Source of the DNA: Hydrangea macrophylla
Taxonomy: Eukaryota; Streptophyta; Magnoliopsida; Cornales; Hydrangeaceae
NCBI GenBank assembly: GCA_033977485.1
Contig: CM066997.1
Location: 73,502,634-73,566,633 of the forward strand
Direction of reading: 5' to 3'
DNA length: 64,000 nt
The notes under the pieces were generated by a model. The model was given only the letters and a program-made list of their open reading frames with translations. It ran no database searches and was not told the DNA's origin. The position numbers and the translations under genes are program-made. Positions 1 through 11,632 of the stretch are shown here, piece by piece. The first letter of the stretch is position 1. Each line of letters opens with the position of its first letter.

Positions 1-416
1 TTATGACTCTTGTGACAGTGTCTCAATAGATAATCTTCCCTGACTAACATGCCACGAAATGCACGTCATAAAGAAAATGTGATAAGCATGACATTTACAT
101 AACCAGGTTAACTCAGACAACACCATTGCATAGCACGTGCATCACGACAGGATAGGTGCATCCATCCGTGTGACTATTTGCGTCTGTGAATGATCAACCC
201 ATGCCTGAACTACGCTTTGGTCTGATTCCTGACAGGGATACGTAGGCAGCTCGTCAGGGAGCCCGACCAATTAGGATTCCGCTGCACGCGCCGTTTTGCA
301 ACGCCTTTTGTTTTCGCCTAAATTCGACAGTCAGGTCAAAGGCTTGTCTTCACACAGGCTTTGACATTCACTTATGGGACGCGTTGCTCCACAAGCTCTG
401 TCAAAGAGGGGCAAAC
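1..416 (+). mobile_element. 3' internal end of an LTR retrotransposon with polypurine tract
   Basis: Non-coding tail of a retroelement entering from the left edge. It ends in a purine-rich tract at 401-416 (TCAAAGAGGGGCAAAC) directly before TATAGACACCCC, which resembles a plant LTR start of the TGTAGACACCCC type with its second base changed. A GGATACGTAGGCAGC segment near 236-251 is, from memory, common near the 3' end of Ogre/Tat-like gypsy elements. No coding sequence is visible. The lineage assignment is inference. Confidence 0.5.
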
Positions 417-662
417 TATAGACACCCCAATTTTGACCGGCCGTCGAATTTAGGAGAGCGTCACCTCCACGTCCAATGATGACAATGACCGAGAAATTCG
501 AAGTATTCCAAGCTCTTCAGAAAATTCTCCAAAACGCGATAAAATTTCACAGAAAGACGGAAATACCAGGTATTCAGGAGAATTCAGGTATAAAACACAA
601 CTTTTGGAAAAGATATTCAAAAATAATTTGTTTCAAAAAGAGAAAAGACCTAAAAGGGGAAT

Positions 663-1000
663 TTTAGTCAAAACCGGCACACGGCAGGCTTCCGCGGCAC
701 TCGGTGACTGCCGCACGGCAATCACAGAGTGCCGTGCTGGCACTTGTCAAGTGCCGCCGCAGGTTTCTGACTGCCGTTCGCTTCCAAAGTCTGTATTTTG
801 CAGAGCAATACGTATGCGCATGCAAATAAAAACAAAAACTGATAAAGTAAGACTGACAAAGTTGCGGCAATCCATTAATTGCCGCGGCATTTGGTGAATG
901 CCGCGCGGCAGTCATGAAGTGCCGCAACGGCATTTGATGAATGCCGCAGCGGCAGTCACGGACTGCCGCGTCAGTGTCTGGACTGCCGCGCTGGACAGCA
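663..1000. repeat. CpG-rich cluster of TGCCGC/GCGGCA motifs
   Basis: Within an AT-rich LTR, the hexamer TGCCGC and its complement GCGGCA recur many times in both orientations, often as short inverted pairs, with phrases such as GACTGCCGC and GAATGCCGC. The cluster lies 100-430 bp upstream of a TATA box. It has no convincing reading frame; the frames that cross it simply translate the repeats. Confidence 0.75.
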
Positions 1001-1099
1001 GTCTGCATAATTTCAGAAAGTACACATTGTACCAACTAATGAGGGAATTACACCTGTTTTTTACTCCGAAATTCACCAAAAATACCTGGTAATTTTGCT

Positions 1100-1107
1100 T
1101 ATAAAAG
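1100..1107 (+). promoter_or_regulatory. Candidate LTR TATA box
   Basis: TATAAAAG followed by a purine-rich leader (GAGAGACCAAGAAGAACACC from about 1131). Its place inside the LTR, downstream of the TGCCGC cluster, fits a U3/R boundary. Inference from sequence only. Confidence 0.5.
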
Positions 1108-3354
1108 AGAAGGGATCTTCCTAAAAGAGGAGAGACCAAGAAGAACACCAAGAGACATATTGGGAGAGAGAGCATATACTTCCATTTCACCAACATTTTT
1201 AGAGAAAAAAAGTGTTTAGAGAATTAGAGAGAAGAGCTTGGAAGATCTTCAAAGAAAAGAAAACTTTGAGGATAATTTGGAGGTGATCCTCTAACCATAG
1301 ATTATTAGCTTATCTTTTCTTCTCATCTCTAGTCTTAAAATCTTTCATTATTTTCTTTGTTCCTCAAGTAAACTTAGGAGTTTCTTTTGTTTCCATGTTA
1401 TTTTCTTCCATTCCCTTGTTTATTTTCTTCTCTTGAAGGTCTTAGAGATCTTCAATATCTCTTTTGACCTCTAGAGCATGATCTTTTGAACCCTATGTAG
1501 GCTTGTGCTTCACATACGAGTCAAAGTTTGATCAATACTTCATAAGAGGCTCCAAGTCCACACCCATGATTTGGATCTTCTAAACTTGATGTCTTGAGGA
1601 ATCCTTTCAATATTCCTTTAAGACTCATGAGTCATGGTCATGTCCCCCCTCTCCAATGACCATTAAAATGGTAGGAGAATGTAGTTTTGAAGTCTAAACC
1701 CATCTCCATGGTTTAGATTTCCCTATCTTATAGATTTCATGAAATCTATCCATATTTCATTTGAAATCTATGAAGAATAAAGGTTTGTAGTCTCCCATGA
1801 CCATCAAATGGTAGGAGAAATGGTTTGGTTCAACTCAACTTCATAGTTTAATAGTTGGAGTTACCAAATAAAAGTTGAACTAGCAAAATAAAAACAGTGA
1901 ATCCACAAACTGTTTTTGATCAAAGATTTTTAGTTCAAAATCTAACCGTTAAAATTAAGTGAAACCAACGGGAAAGTGTCAATAACACATTTTTCTACCA
2001 CTGTAATTTTTGTTTTGAGGTGGTTTCATGTTTAGAATGGTTTGATCATGGTTTTTGTGAAGCAACAATAATCTGTCCGGAATTTCAGAATAGTTTCAGA
2101 ACAGCAACACTCTTTTGAAATAATTAAATTAGAGTTCTAACAAAGTTTCTATGACCCAAAATAATTTTTTCCAAGTAGATTAATGTGTTAGGAAGTCACC
2201 CTAAAAAGAACAAAGCAATTCTGATTTTTTTACTATTTTTAATAAATCGTGCAAGAATTCTGGACAGGAGATTGTAAGATGCTGAGTGATGTCTAGTGTT
2301 TTCCATATTCCCGGAGATCTAACTGTTGAAACCTTGATTTTCTTTTTGGTTTGTAAACTAGACTCACAGAGGCATTCTGTGTCCAAAATTCACCAAGATC
2401 AAACCATGAGAGATGTGCTTTTTATTTCTTTTAAGTTCTAGTCTGCTCTCTGCAATTTTCGGAGTTTTATGACACATTTGACTTGTTTTGTAAATAAGGA
2501 TCTAAATGACTTCTTTATGATCTAGGGCTTAAACCATGCTTTAATAATGATTAGTTGAGCTTGAATTCAAAGTTTAAGAGTATTTCATAGTTTATCCTTG
2601 TCCATGTACATATTCATCCATATGGTTTGACACTTATAATTAAGACTTATTTGCTTTGGATTTAATTACATTAGATAGATGTAAGCTAGAAATTTAGGAT
2701 TGTTATTTCTAATATCGTATTTTGCATATCATGTGGACTAACCCTTTGTTTTGTAGCGCTATTAAGGTACGATTTCTCGATCCTTCTCTAGTTTATTAAA
2801 TTTCTTGATTTTATTTGATTTTTGACCTTAATGCGCGACACCTTAGAATTAGGTTTTGCCTTATGTGTATATGTGATTAGAGACTCTTTTAGGATATTCT
2901 TTTGTTCGCATGCATTGCACGTTTATTATCGCTGCTGGATCCCGGGTAAGTTCACTTGTTCTCTATTGCATATCATATCGCTTGCTACATGAATTATGTG
3001 GCTTTTGAATGATATTTTGTCAATTGCAATTTTACACCCTTTGGACATGCTTTTGTGATGTATATGTATATATTTATTAGTTGAGGGCATGCTTAGATTA
3101 ATAAATTTGATTAAAAGGATGTTGAGTAAAGGCCTATCGCAAGATAGGATGAGAGAGGGTGTTTTAGTCCGACGGGCTCCTTCCTCTCTCATTCCATAAT
3201 CCCCGGACCTAGTTAATCTTTGGTTTCGCAAAAAAAGATCAGTTTGCTTTTAAAATGGTTTCTTAATTTTCCTTTTAAAAATTAAGTGGCGACTCATTTT
3301 GTTTTAGAAATTGATTTTGAAAAGCTGTGGGTAAGTCAACCTACGATATCCACA

Positions 3355-3723
3355 GGTAGGTGGGTTCTTTTATAGATGCAAGAGTCCACCCTTACATGGT
3401 AAGTGTATTGATATGGTATGTATATCAATTACGATTGATTTACACAAATTAAGGAAAGTCCTCCGAATGGTTTAGGAATCTACTCATTCTTCCTTAATAG
3501 AGTTCTGGTCGCATAAGGAAACTGCCTGGAAAGTTCGGCCCGAGCTGCTCCTCTTGGAAAGTCGCCGCACCTCGGGCCCGGGCTGTTTGTTCACCCCGAG
3601 CGGTGACGTCCGATGACCTCTGGGGTGTGGGCCCCAAGATCTCGTCCCGGATAGTCCGCGTCTTTCTGCTGACTTGGCGGTTGAGCTTTAGCAAGATATT
3701 TCTGGACATATCAGCTTGCATAC
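3355..3723. repeat. LTR fragment related to the LTR at 57465-58122
   Basis: Starting at AGGTAGGTGGG, this piece matches 57727-58122 through most of its length: the segment with TTTTATAGATGCAAGAGTCC, the GC-rich block with CCCCGAGCGGT and GTGTGGGCCCC, and the end at ATATCA. The LTR's first 260 bp are absent and no polypurine tract follows, so it is a truncated solo remnant. Confidence 0.8.
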
Positions 3724-4849
3724 CCTGCATATCCCATTTTTTGTGTACAGACTTTTCAGCACGATGTCCAACACTTTTAAGCAGAGTTGTGCATTTGGTT
3801 GTGCAATTGAGAGTGCATCTAGCATTACTCAAAATTTATTCGTCAAATGATTGAAAAAAGAAATGAATGCCTATTTTGGAGTTTGTGTACTACATAAGGT
3901 GCATTGTAATACGGGTACGTTCAAACTTCCAACAAATGAGAGAGAGCATTTTGAGTGGGACTCACATTCCTTACATGCAAGGGAATAAGGGATTTCAGTT
4001 TTGGGTGTGAGTCTCACTTTTAACCCTTAAGATATTCAAAAATTTCTCTCAAACATATAAAATAAACTCGACTCTGTTTGAAGTCTTAATAATAAAAAGT
4101 AAGGTTGGCGATAAAAGTACTTTCATTTTTTAATTAGAGCACCTAAATTTAAGTTAAAAATTTTATTTTTTACTTTTTACTTTAATTAGTAAGGGCACCT
4201 CAGTTATTTTACTATATATTATCTCTTTTATCTTTCTCCTTATTTATTTCCAAATCATTGGCTATTTTTGATTTCTTTCTCTATTAAATCCTAATCTGTA
4301 TTCAACGTCTTCTTCAATTTGACTTCTTCTCTTTTAAGTTTTTTTTTTGTTTTCATTAATTGTGATTTTTCTCTCTTCTCGATAGGTGTCACATGATCCT
4401 TTTTAGCATAATTTTTATAATAATATGAATTTGCCCATATCAGGTTTCGAGATTGTTTCTTTGTATGAATTTTTATAATAATATGAATTTTTATAATAAT
4501 ATGAATTTATTACACTTTATAAATTACGTTTGGACGTGTGTGTCTGTGTTTGGCATGGGTCGTATTTATTCCAGATTTATATTTGTCGCAATTTAGTAGC
4601 TACATCGTTTTTCCTTTTGTATAATCTAATGGTCTTATGATATCCAGATATTAAGTGACGAAGTCACAAAAACTACTAAGCGTCTTGCACTGAAAGAAGG
4701 ATTACTAGTAAGTTCAACTGCTATAAAACTCTATAATTGCAAGTAACACTGTTGCAACTACCAAATTTATTCGTATTATTTATTTATTATTATTATTATT
4801 ATTCTTATTCTTTAAATATCTTTTAGATTATAATATTTATGAAAGGGTG
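3724..4849. other. AT-rich intergenic stretch, no gene seen
   Basis: Low-complexity A/T-rich DNA. It holds a short tandem repeat of an ATATGAATTTTTATAATA-type unit at about 4423-4508 and a TTA microsatellite near 4782-4800. No coding potential is evident on either strand. Confidence 0.6.
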
Positions 4850-4852
4850 ATG

Positions 4853-5002
4853 ATATTGCCACTCTATTATTGAACCAAGGCACTCCATAGTATCATCTTA
4901 AATCATGTGGTACCATGCATGTCATGCATTACATATATGGTACCACATGCTCTAAAAGTGGTACTAAGGAGTGCTTTAGTTCAATAATGGAGTAGAAATA
5001 AC
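4853..5002. mobile_element. Foldback MITE (about 150 bp)
   Basis: The two ends are imperfect inverted repeats: TTATTGAACCAAGGCACTCC near the left end pairs with GGAGTGCTTTAGTTCAATAA near the right, and the middle pairs TGTGGTACCAT with ATGGTACCACA. Non-coding; superfamily not determined. Confidence 0.7.
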
Positions 5003-5063
5003 AATTCCCTTTATGAAAATATATAATACGGAGTATCTAATTATGTGTGTTGTGCTTGTCCCT

Positions 5064-5262
5064 ATAGTTTGGTCCCTGTAATTTAGAAAGTGTCGATTTA
5101 GTCTCTGTAGGTTCATAAGTGTGTCAAGTAAGTCCCTTAGTGATGAATAATTTTGTCAATGAAAGTAAAAAAATAGTCACAAAAAGTGTTTGAGTGACTA
5201 AAATGACACACTTATGAAATTACAGAGACCAGAATGACACTTTCTAAACTATAATGACCAAA
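5064..5262. mobile_element. Foldback MITE (about 200 bp)
   Basis: Left-arm segments AATTTAGAAAGTGTC and TTCATAAGTGTGTCA reappear inverted on the right as GACACTTTCTAAA and TGACACACTTATGAA. The arms meet in an A-rich loop near 5165. Non-coding. Confidence 0.75.
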
Positions 5263-5500
5263 TTGATATAAAGGGCAAACTAAGAGGGTGCAAAATATAA
5301 TTAAGCCTATAATATATAATAAAATAAAGGAGGTGCATTCACTAATTAAAACAATAGGTAAAAAACTACTAATAAAAAACTACTAATAATTTTTAACTTA
5401 AATTTAGATACTTTAATTAAAAAATAAAAATACCTTGATTAAAACTTTTAGATACACTTTTTAATTTTGACATGCTTTCGCATTAGCATTTTCTTTTTCC

Positions 5501-5692
5501 GAAAGAGAAATGCTACACACACATTTCAAACCACACCCCAAACCACACCCCTTGCTTTAAATGCATGTACCTTGTGCTGTTTGAATTTTCACACTTTTCT
5601 GTGCACCACTTACACAGCACAGGGTACATGCATTTAAAGCAAGGGTGTGATTTGGGGTGTGGTTTAGAATGTGTGTGTAGCATTTCTCTTTC
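5501..5692. mobile_element. Near-perfect hairpin MITE (192 bp)
   Basis: A 20-bp perfect terminal inverted repeat, GAAAGAGAAATGCTACACAC at 5501-5520, matches its complement at 5673-5692. Inner stems also pair, for example GCTTTAAATGCATGTACC with GGTACATGCATTTAAAGC. The overlapping short reading frames on both strands are products of the palindrome. Confidence 0.85.
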
Positions 5693-5879
5693 CGAAAACC
5701 TAACAAATTGGTCCCACTTCACACGTGGCTTGTTCTTCCACGTCTTTCCTCGGTAACATAAAAATTAAAATATTGGAAGTATTTTCAAATTTAGCCAATA
5801 CCAACGGTCGATCTACTGTTCGCCTGCTCAATTACAGCCGTCAGATCTTAAATCTTGCCCGACGTTTAATTACTGCAGT

Positions 5880-8223
5880 ACTCCCCACTTCTCTCTCTAA
5901 AACCCTCTCTCATCTCTCTCGACCATTGCAGTGTAAAATGATGCTTATTTTAATTTCTACACAGAGAATCCAGGCGACAGCAGAGAGCAGGCTCTGACAC
6001 TTCCTTCTATGTGTATGTATGAGAGAGAAAGAGAAAGACATTTTGCTCAAGGTTTGATTTTTGAATTCTCTCTCTCTGCATACATATATCTGTCTTCTTC
6101 CTTTAAAGCTCGATTACTTTCTCTGATTATTTTTTCAAAATTTATTGAGTATACTAGTTCAAGATTCCTCTGATTTTCTTTCGTTGTCTAATCTGTTTTC
6201 GACCGTTTGATGTCCTCTTCCCATCAGGAGACCAACTAGCCTTCTGGGTTGTTCAAAATTCGCCACAGACTCTTTTGGGTATTTCTTAGGAATAGAAGAA
6301 ATAGAAACAAGCTCTGGATTTCCCAGTGTCTTAACAAATAGTACTTGAAGATCAAGCCTTCTGTGTTCATCATCATTTGGTCTTGAAATATTTCTGGGTT
6401 CCACTTGAGAGAGATTTGAAGATCAAGCTTAGAACGTTTGCTTTCTCTGGAGGAAAGGGACCAAGTTTTGTTGTTTCTGAGTCTTAAAGGTTGATTCTTT
6501 TGTATCTTTTTGTTTGCTTTCTTTGATACTTTGCTTCAGAAAAGTGAAAAAAAAAAAAGTTAATTTTTCCCCCAAACTAGTCCTTTGCTACTAATTTGTG
6601 GTTTTAATTGTTCCTTCTTAACTGGGTAGCTAGTAATTGATCTGGGTTTGTTCGATGGATTGTTTCTCACTTTTGTTTTCTTGCTTTCAGAAACGTTTTG
6701 GTTGCTTTGATTACTGCAAAAGATTCAGTGCTGCGAATGATAGTGAAAGCCAAAGCAATTTGAGGTATTCTATTTTGTATTTTTCTCATTAAATTTCTTA
6801 GTTATTTTATTTTATTTTTTATTTTTTATTATGTGGGGGGTTTGGTCCCATTTCAAGAATTTAAATACACTCCATTGTATCCACAACTGTAGATAGAGAC
6901 TTCTCTTCTCTTCAAAGTAAAGTCTCTCTCTATCTCTCTCTCTCTCTACAATACCAGCTATGTATATTGATGAGGATAAAATTGCAGTTCAAGAACAATC
7001 GATCTTGACCCTTTGATCAGATCTACCCCAAGTTATAGATTCCATGGTTGAAAAGTAAAGTTGTTTTCTTCTTCCTTACCAATATAACCCTTACATCCAG
7101 TATATTGTCATTGACCAGTTGTATTACACATTACCTGTCTATGGTCACAGAAAGGGCATTTTGGTCATTGAAATGAAATATTTGCCGACGGCCTTAATTG
7201 GACGGTAGTGGGTGCTGGTTGAATGTTCCTTTTCGATAGTAACATATATTTATATTTATACATGTGTATTTTTTTTTTTTTTTTTTTATCTTCATCTAGC
7301 ATTAAATGATCACTTGCCAAGGGTTTTGAGAGGACTCGTGGGCCATCTTGCATTTAGGTACTCAGTATTTGTTTGGTCGGGGTCTTGTTTTCAGTAAACG
7401 AGCAATGTGTGATCATCATACATAAAAGATTCTTGAAGCTCTTAATCTTTGCCCCTCTCTCTGTAATTTATTGTTGTTGATGTTTAATTTTGGCCCTCTA
7501 TTTAATTTATTGTTGTTTTTAAAATAGTGTATTAATGTTTGATGATTGCAACTGCTCCACAGCTTTTAATTTTCTATGCCATAAATTATAACTTTTCAAC
7601 TATTTTTCTCATCTTGGGTCATCTCTTTGAAGGTTTGGTTTCTCTAACTTCAACTCCTAAAAGGCTCTCTGGCAATCGGTCTTGTCAAAGTCCACTTCAG
7701 TTTTCTGTAAAAATCACATATTTCCAAAGTTCTTGTATCTGGGTCATTTCTTTGAACTTCTTGTCTCTCATAATTTGAGTTCTTTGATCCAATTTTATAA
7801 ATAAAAAAAAAATATTCACATATTGATTGTTTTTCTAAGCTGGGTCATTTGCATTAAAGGGTAGATTTATCTGAATTTATTTTTCTCCTTCACTTTCGGG
7901 CACTCAATTTGATTAAAGCCACCCCCTGTATAATTTTCTTTGCTTAGTTTGCTGTTCTAAAGGATTGGTTTATCTATATTTTCAGTCATCTCCGGCCCTG
8001 ATTTTTGATTTGGTTCAACCCCTGTATAATTTTCTTTGCTTAGTTTGCTGTTCTAAAGGATTGGTTTATCTATATTTCAGTCATCTCTGGCCCTGATTTT
8101 CGATTTGGTTCAACCCCTGTATAATTTTCTTTGCTTAATTTACTGTTCTAAAGGGTTGGTTTATCTATATTTTCAGTCATCTCCAGCCCTGATTTTCGAT
8201 TTGGTTCAACCCATACTGAAATC
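5880..8223 (+). other. Leader region of the ARM-repeat gene with predicted 5' UTR introns
   Basis: From about 5885 the sequence becomes CT-rich (CTCTCTCTAAAACCCTCTCTC), typical of plant transcript leaders. A possible non-coding exon lies at 6691-6764, bounded by TTGCTTTCAG on the left and GAG|GTATTC on the right. The intron after it would end at one of three repeated acceptors (7985, 8080, 8176). Exon limits and transcription start are predictions; no TATA box is obvious. Confidence 0.45.
7927..8212 (+). repeat. Three tandem 95-96 bp repeats, each with a 3' splice-acceptor-like site
   Basis: Copies start at 7927, 8023 and 8118 with TGTATAATTTTCTTTGCTTA. Each runs through TTTGGTTCAACCC and contains a pyrimidine-rich tract ending in TTTCAG|TCATCT (AG at 7984-7985, 8079-8080 and 8175-8176). 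The last copy ends just before the ATG at 8224. Confidence 0.85.
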
Positions 8224-9906
8224 ATGGTGGAAGACGGAGGGCATGAGACTCTGGTTGATACACAGTCTGCTGAAGAATGCTTATTGCACACCCAAGAACT
8301 CGTTCCGGTGGCACTTAAGAAGGCAAGGGAGGTCAAGGGCTTTCCCGGGAGGTGGAAGATGATAATTTCAAAGTTGGATCAAATCCCATCTCGTTTGTCG
8401 GATTTATCAAGCCATCCTTGCTTCTCAAAAAATGCACTTTGTAAGGAACAATTACAGACGGTTTCGAAAACCTTGGATGAATCAATTGAATTGGCAGAAT
8501 TGTGTGTTAAAGAGAAATTCGAGGGTAAGCTCAGGATGCAGAGTGATCTCGATGCGTTATCGGGGAAATTGGATTTGAATCTAAGAGATTGTGGGCTTTT
8601 GATCAAGACCGGTGTGCTCGGAGAAGTTACCTTTCCGTCCTCAGTGGCAAGTTCTTCAGCAGAACCAGAGGCTGCCACGAATTGCAATATAAGAGAATTG
8701 CTTGCCCGGCTTCAGATCGGACACTTGGAGGCTAAACACAAAGCTCTCGATTGTTTAGTTGAAGTCATGAAAGAGGATGAAAAGACTGTTTTGGCCGTTC
8801 TTGGACGGAGCAATATTGCCGCTTTAGTCCAATTGCTCACTGCAACTTCTCCACGAATCCGGGAAAAGACCGTCACGGTAATTTGCTCGCTTGCGGAATC
8901 TGGGAGTTGCGAAAATTGGCTTGTTTCGGAAAGTGTTCTTCCGCCTCTTATAAGGCTAGTCGAGTCTGGTAGTACGGTTGGCAAAGAAAAGGCTACAATT
9001 TCACTTCAAAGATTGTCAATGTCGTCGGAAACTGCCCGTTCGATTGTCGGGCACGGTGGCGTGCCGCCGTTGGTTGAGATTTGTAGAACCGGTGACTCTG
9101 TTTCACAGGCCGCGGCCGCGTGTACTTTGAAAAATATATCTGCTGTTCCGGAAGTTCGGCAAACTCTTTATGAAGAAGGGATTGTTAAGGTTATGATCAA
9201 TCTTCTTGATTGTGGAATACTTTTGGGATCTAAAGAATACGCAGCCGAATGCTTGCAAAATCTCACTTCGAGCAATGACAATCTACGGAGATCTGTAATT
9301 TCTGAAGGCGGGATTCGAAGCCTCTTGGCCTATCTTGATGGTCCTTTGCCCCAAGAATCTGCAGTTGCGGCATTGAGGAATTTGATCGGTTTGATCTCTA
9401 TGGAAGTTTTGGTTTCACTTGGTCTTATTCCTCGTTTGGTTCACGTATTAAAATCCGGATCTTTGGGTGCTCAACAAGCTGCTGCCTCAGCCATTTGTCG
9501 AATTTGCAGTTCAACAGATACGAAAAAGTTAGTAGGTGAAGCCGGGTGTATTCCGCTGCTTGTGAAGATGCTCGAGGCTAAAACAAACAGTGCCAGAGAA
9601 GTTGCTGCTCAAGCAATTTCTAGTTTGTTGTCCTTGTCACATAATTGCCGAGAAGTGAAAAGGGACGATAAAAGTGTGCCCAATCTTGTTCAATTGCTTG
9701 ACCCGAGTCCTCAGAACACGGCCAAAAAATATGCTGTTTTGAGTCTCGGATCGCTCTCTTCGAGCAAGAAGTGTAAGAAGCTGATGATTTCTTATGGAGC
9801 TATTGGGTATCTGAAGAAGCTAACCGAGATGGATATTCCAGGGGCGAAGAAGCTACTCGAGCGTCTGGAAAGAGGGAAATTGAGGGCTTTGTTTAGTAAG
9901 AAATAG
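8224..9906 (+). CDS. Armadillo (ARM) repeat superfamily protein, 560 aa
   Basis: Intact, intronless reading frame and the only convincing host gene in the window. Residues 1-150 form an N-terminal helical region (motifs FPGRWKMIISKLDQIP, LSSHPCFSKN and LSGKLDLNLRDCG). From about residue 153 to 545 run Armadillo repeats with recurring signatures such as LVQLL, GGVPPLVEI, AAAACTLKNIS, GLIPRLVHVL and GCIPLLVKML. The C-terminus is basic (RGKLRALFSKK). The layout resembles, from memory, the Arabidopsis At1g01830/At2g45720 group of uncharacterised ARM proteins. ARM arrays bind partner proteins; no catalytic domain, U-box, signal peptide or membrane segment is visible. The start is the first ATG in frame after the leader (AAATCATGG), and the N-terminal motifs begin soon after it. 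The function in the cell is unknown. Confidence 0.93.
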   Translation: MVEDGGHETLVDTQSAEECLLHTQELVPVALKKAREVKGFPGRWKMIISKLDQIPSRLSDLSSHPCFSKNALCKEQLQTVSKTLDESIELAELCVKEKFEGKLRMQSDLDALSGKLDLNLRDCGLLIKTGVLGEVTFPSSVASSSAEPEAATNCNIRELLARLQIGHLEAKHKALDCLVEVMKEDEKTVLAVLGRSNIAALVQLLTATSPRIREKTVTVICSLAESGSCENWLVSESVLPPLIRLVESGSTVGKEKATISLQRLSMSSETARSIVGHGGVPPLVEICRTGDSVSQAAAACTLKNISAVPEVRQTLYEEGIVKVMINLLDCGILLGSKEYAAECLQNLTSSNDNLRRSVISEGGIRSLLAYLDGPLPQESAVAALRNLIGLISMEVLVSLGLIPRLVHVLKSGSLGAQQAAASAICRICSSTDTKKLVGEAGCIPLLVKMLEAKTNSAREVAAQAISSLLSLSHNCREVKRDDKSVPNLVQLLDPSPQNTAKKYAVLSLGSLSSSKKCKKLMISYGAIGYLKKLTEMDIPGAKKLLERLERGKLRALFSKK

Positions 9907-10100
9907 GAAAATTGGGATGTTCTTGTATAATGAAGTGTATTATTTTGTAAGGTGGTAGTTGTTTCATTGTCTGTATGAAGCAAAGTAGTTAAAATATGAA
10001 CTGAAATGCGCAAAAGCTTGGTCCTCTGTGCTATTGATGTTTTATCGTTTATAAATGCATAATCCCCGTGTTTCTCGTGTATTACTGTCTCATTTTTGGT
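9907..10100 (+). other. 3' UTR of the ARM-repeat gene
   Basis: T-rich sequence after the TAG stop, with AATGAAG and ATAAATGCATAAT strings that could act as near-upstream polyadenylation elements. The cleavage site cannot be fixed from sequence. Confidence 0.4.
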
Positions 10101-11338
10101 GGAGGGATTTTTCCTCTCTCTCTCTCTCTCTCTCTCGCTCTCTCGCTCGTTTCTTGTTTGGGCATAAGTTGACAGTTATATGGGAAATCTTTATTTGAAA
10201 TATGTTCTTGAATTACTGGATATTTTTAGTTTAGTGATTCTTCTGTTTATCTCCTCCTGTAATTGTAATATTACGTGTTTGCCTTTTGTTTGACAGGTAA
10301 ATATTGGATTGCAAGGGTACGCAAGGCTGCTCTAATCCGTATTCTATAGTTTTTTCTCACCGCGTATTCAGGCCTTTGTTTATCAGAAATGTGAGCTGAG
10401 AAACATAAGTTTTATTGACTTTCAACGTGTTGATATTGAAAGCTGCCTGCACCTTGTAAACAAGGGAATATTGCTTCTCATTTCTCTATGTTTCTCTACG
10501 TTTCTCAGTTAATTGTGTTTCCCGGACATCTTTTCCCATGGATTTGATTATTGAACCAAATAGTGGAATGGAAGTCTTGAAAATATGAAGTTAATTAATG
10601 TTAACCATTTTAGTCTGTATCAAACTGAATACAAATTTAGTTTCACTTGTCCCCCAAGAACCGAATGCTCTCCAAGTAGTGGACATTTTTGGATGTTTAT
10701 CTTATTTTGCATTACCAGACATTATTTTAATTTTTTTTCAAAATATAGTTCATTTTTTGCTCCACCATTGATTCAAGTGCCAGTTAGGGGAGTTATGACA
10801 ACAGTAGTGTCATGCTCTAAAATATGCCTCCTTTTTTTTTTTTTTTTTTTAAATACGACGAAAGTAGTTCATGCTCTTAGATTTTGAAACCAAACATTAC
10901 ACAAGTGGTGTGATCACCATTTGGGCAAACAAGTTTCTCATTGCAGCTTGGAAAAGCATATCCATTGAACTTGAAATCCCTCCTGAATTTGTGAAAAATT
11001 TTGAGATTTTGTTGGGTGATGTTTTGGTCTGGTCCTTCTGGATATTGTGTGGAAAACTATATCATATGTTGTGTTTTATCATTTCTTCTTCAGTTTGAAA
11101 CTTGTGTGGGATTTTTTAATAAAGAACTTGTGATGACTTTATGATTGTCACTGTTATCAATTTAGGTGGATTGATTGCATTTTGCTGATTACTTTGGCAT
11201 AATTTAGTTATTTAGAACTTAAAAACTTTGTCCTGAATTTCCTATACCAATAATGCTCCACTTGCGCTCCAAAGTTTCTCTCAACTTTCTTAGCAACCAA
11301 ACATATCCATCTGGAAAAGCTATTTGAATATTTTTATA
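10101..11338. other. Intergenic stretch with CT microsatellite, no gene seen
   Basis: A (CT)n tract lies at about 10113-10145 and a poly-T run at about 10831-10850. The 75- to 100-codon frames near 10585-11098 have no recognisable domain or coding bias. I see nothing else I can name. Confidence 0.5.
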
Positions 11339-11632
11339 CTCCCTCCGTCCCATAATAAGTGTCTACATTTACTTTTTTGGATGTCTCACAATAAGTGTCC
11401 AATTTCCTAAATTGGTATATAACTTTTACATACTTTCCATAACTACCCTTATAATGAAGACAAAGTAGCATTTATTTGTGGTACCAACACAAGCAAAAAG
11501 TCCAACACCCATCACATCTAAGGGTAAAATTGGAAAGTGACTCTTTAAGGAACCAAAAAAATTAATATAATACAACTTTCTTAAACATTGTGCAAAATGA
11601 AAGTGGACACTTATTATAGGACGGAAGAAACA
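11339..11632. mobile_element. Stowaway-like (Tc1/mariner) MITE, right end decayed
   Basis: The left terminus CTCCCTCCGTCCCATAATAA after a TA dinucleotide is the standard plant Stowaway end. The right end is the inverted form (GACACTTATTATAGGACGGA) with several substitutions at its outer edge. Non-coding. Confidence 0.8.

Larger units (their letters stand above)
417..3354 (+). repeat. Long LTR-like segment of a gypsy-type element (right end uncertain)
   Basis: About 2.9 kb of AT-rich non-coding sequence beginning at the candidate LTR start after a polypurine tract. It holds a GC/CpG-rich cluster (663-1000), a TATA box near 1100 followed by a purine-rich leader, and long T-rich stretches. Near 3288 the string TGGCGACTC follows an A/T-rich run and could be a primer-binding site, which would put the LTR end at about 3287. 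The short reading frames here are not genes. The second LTR is not in the window, so the boundaries are provisional. Confidence 0.45.

Noticed and set aside
3494..3832. 112-codon minus-strand frame
   Set aside because: Lies across a GC-rich LTR scrap matching 57850-58122; not coding.
10585..11098. 100- and 75-codon frames after the ARM gene
   Set aside because: No domain, no coding bias, T-run interrupted; left as intergenic.
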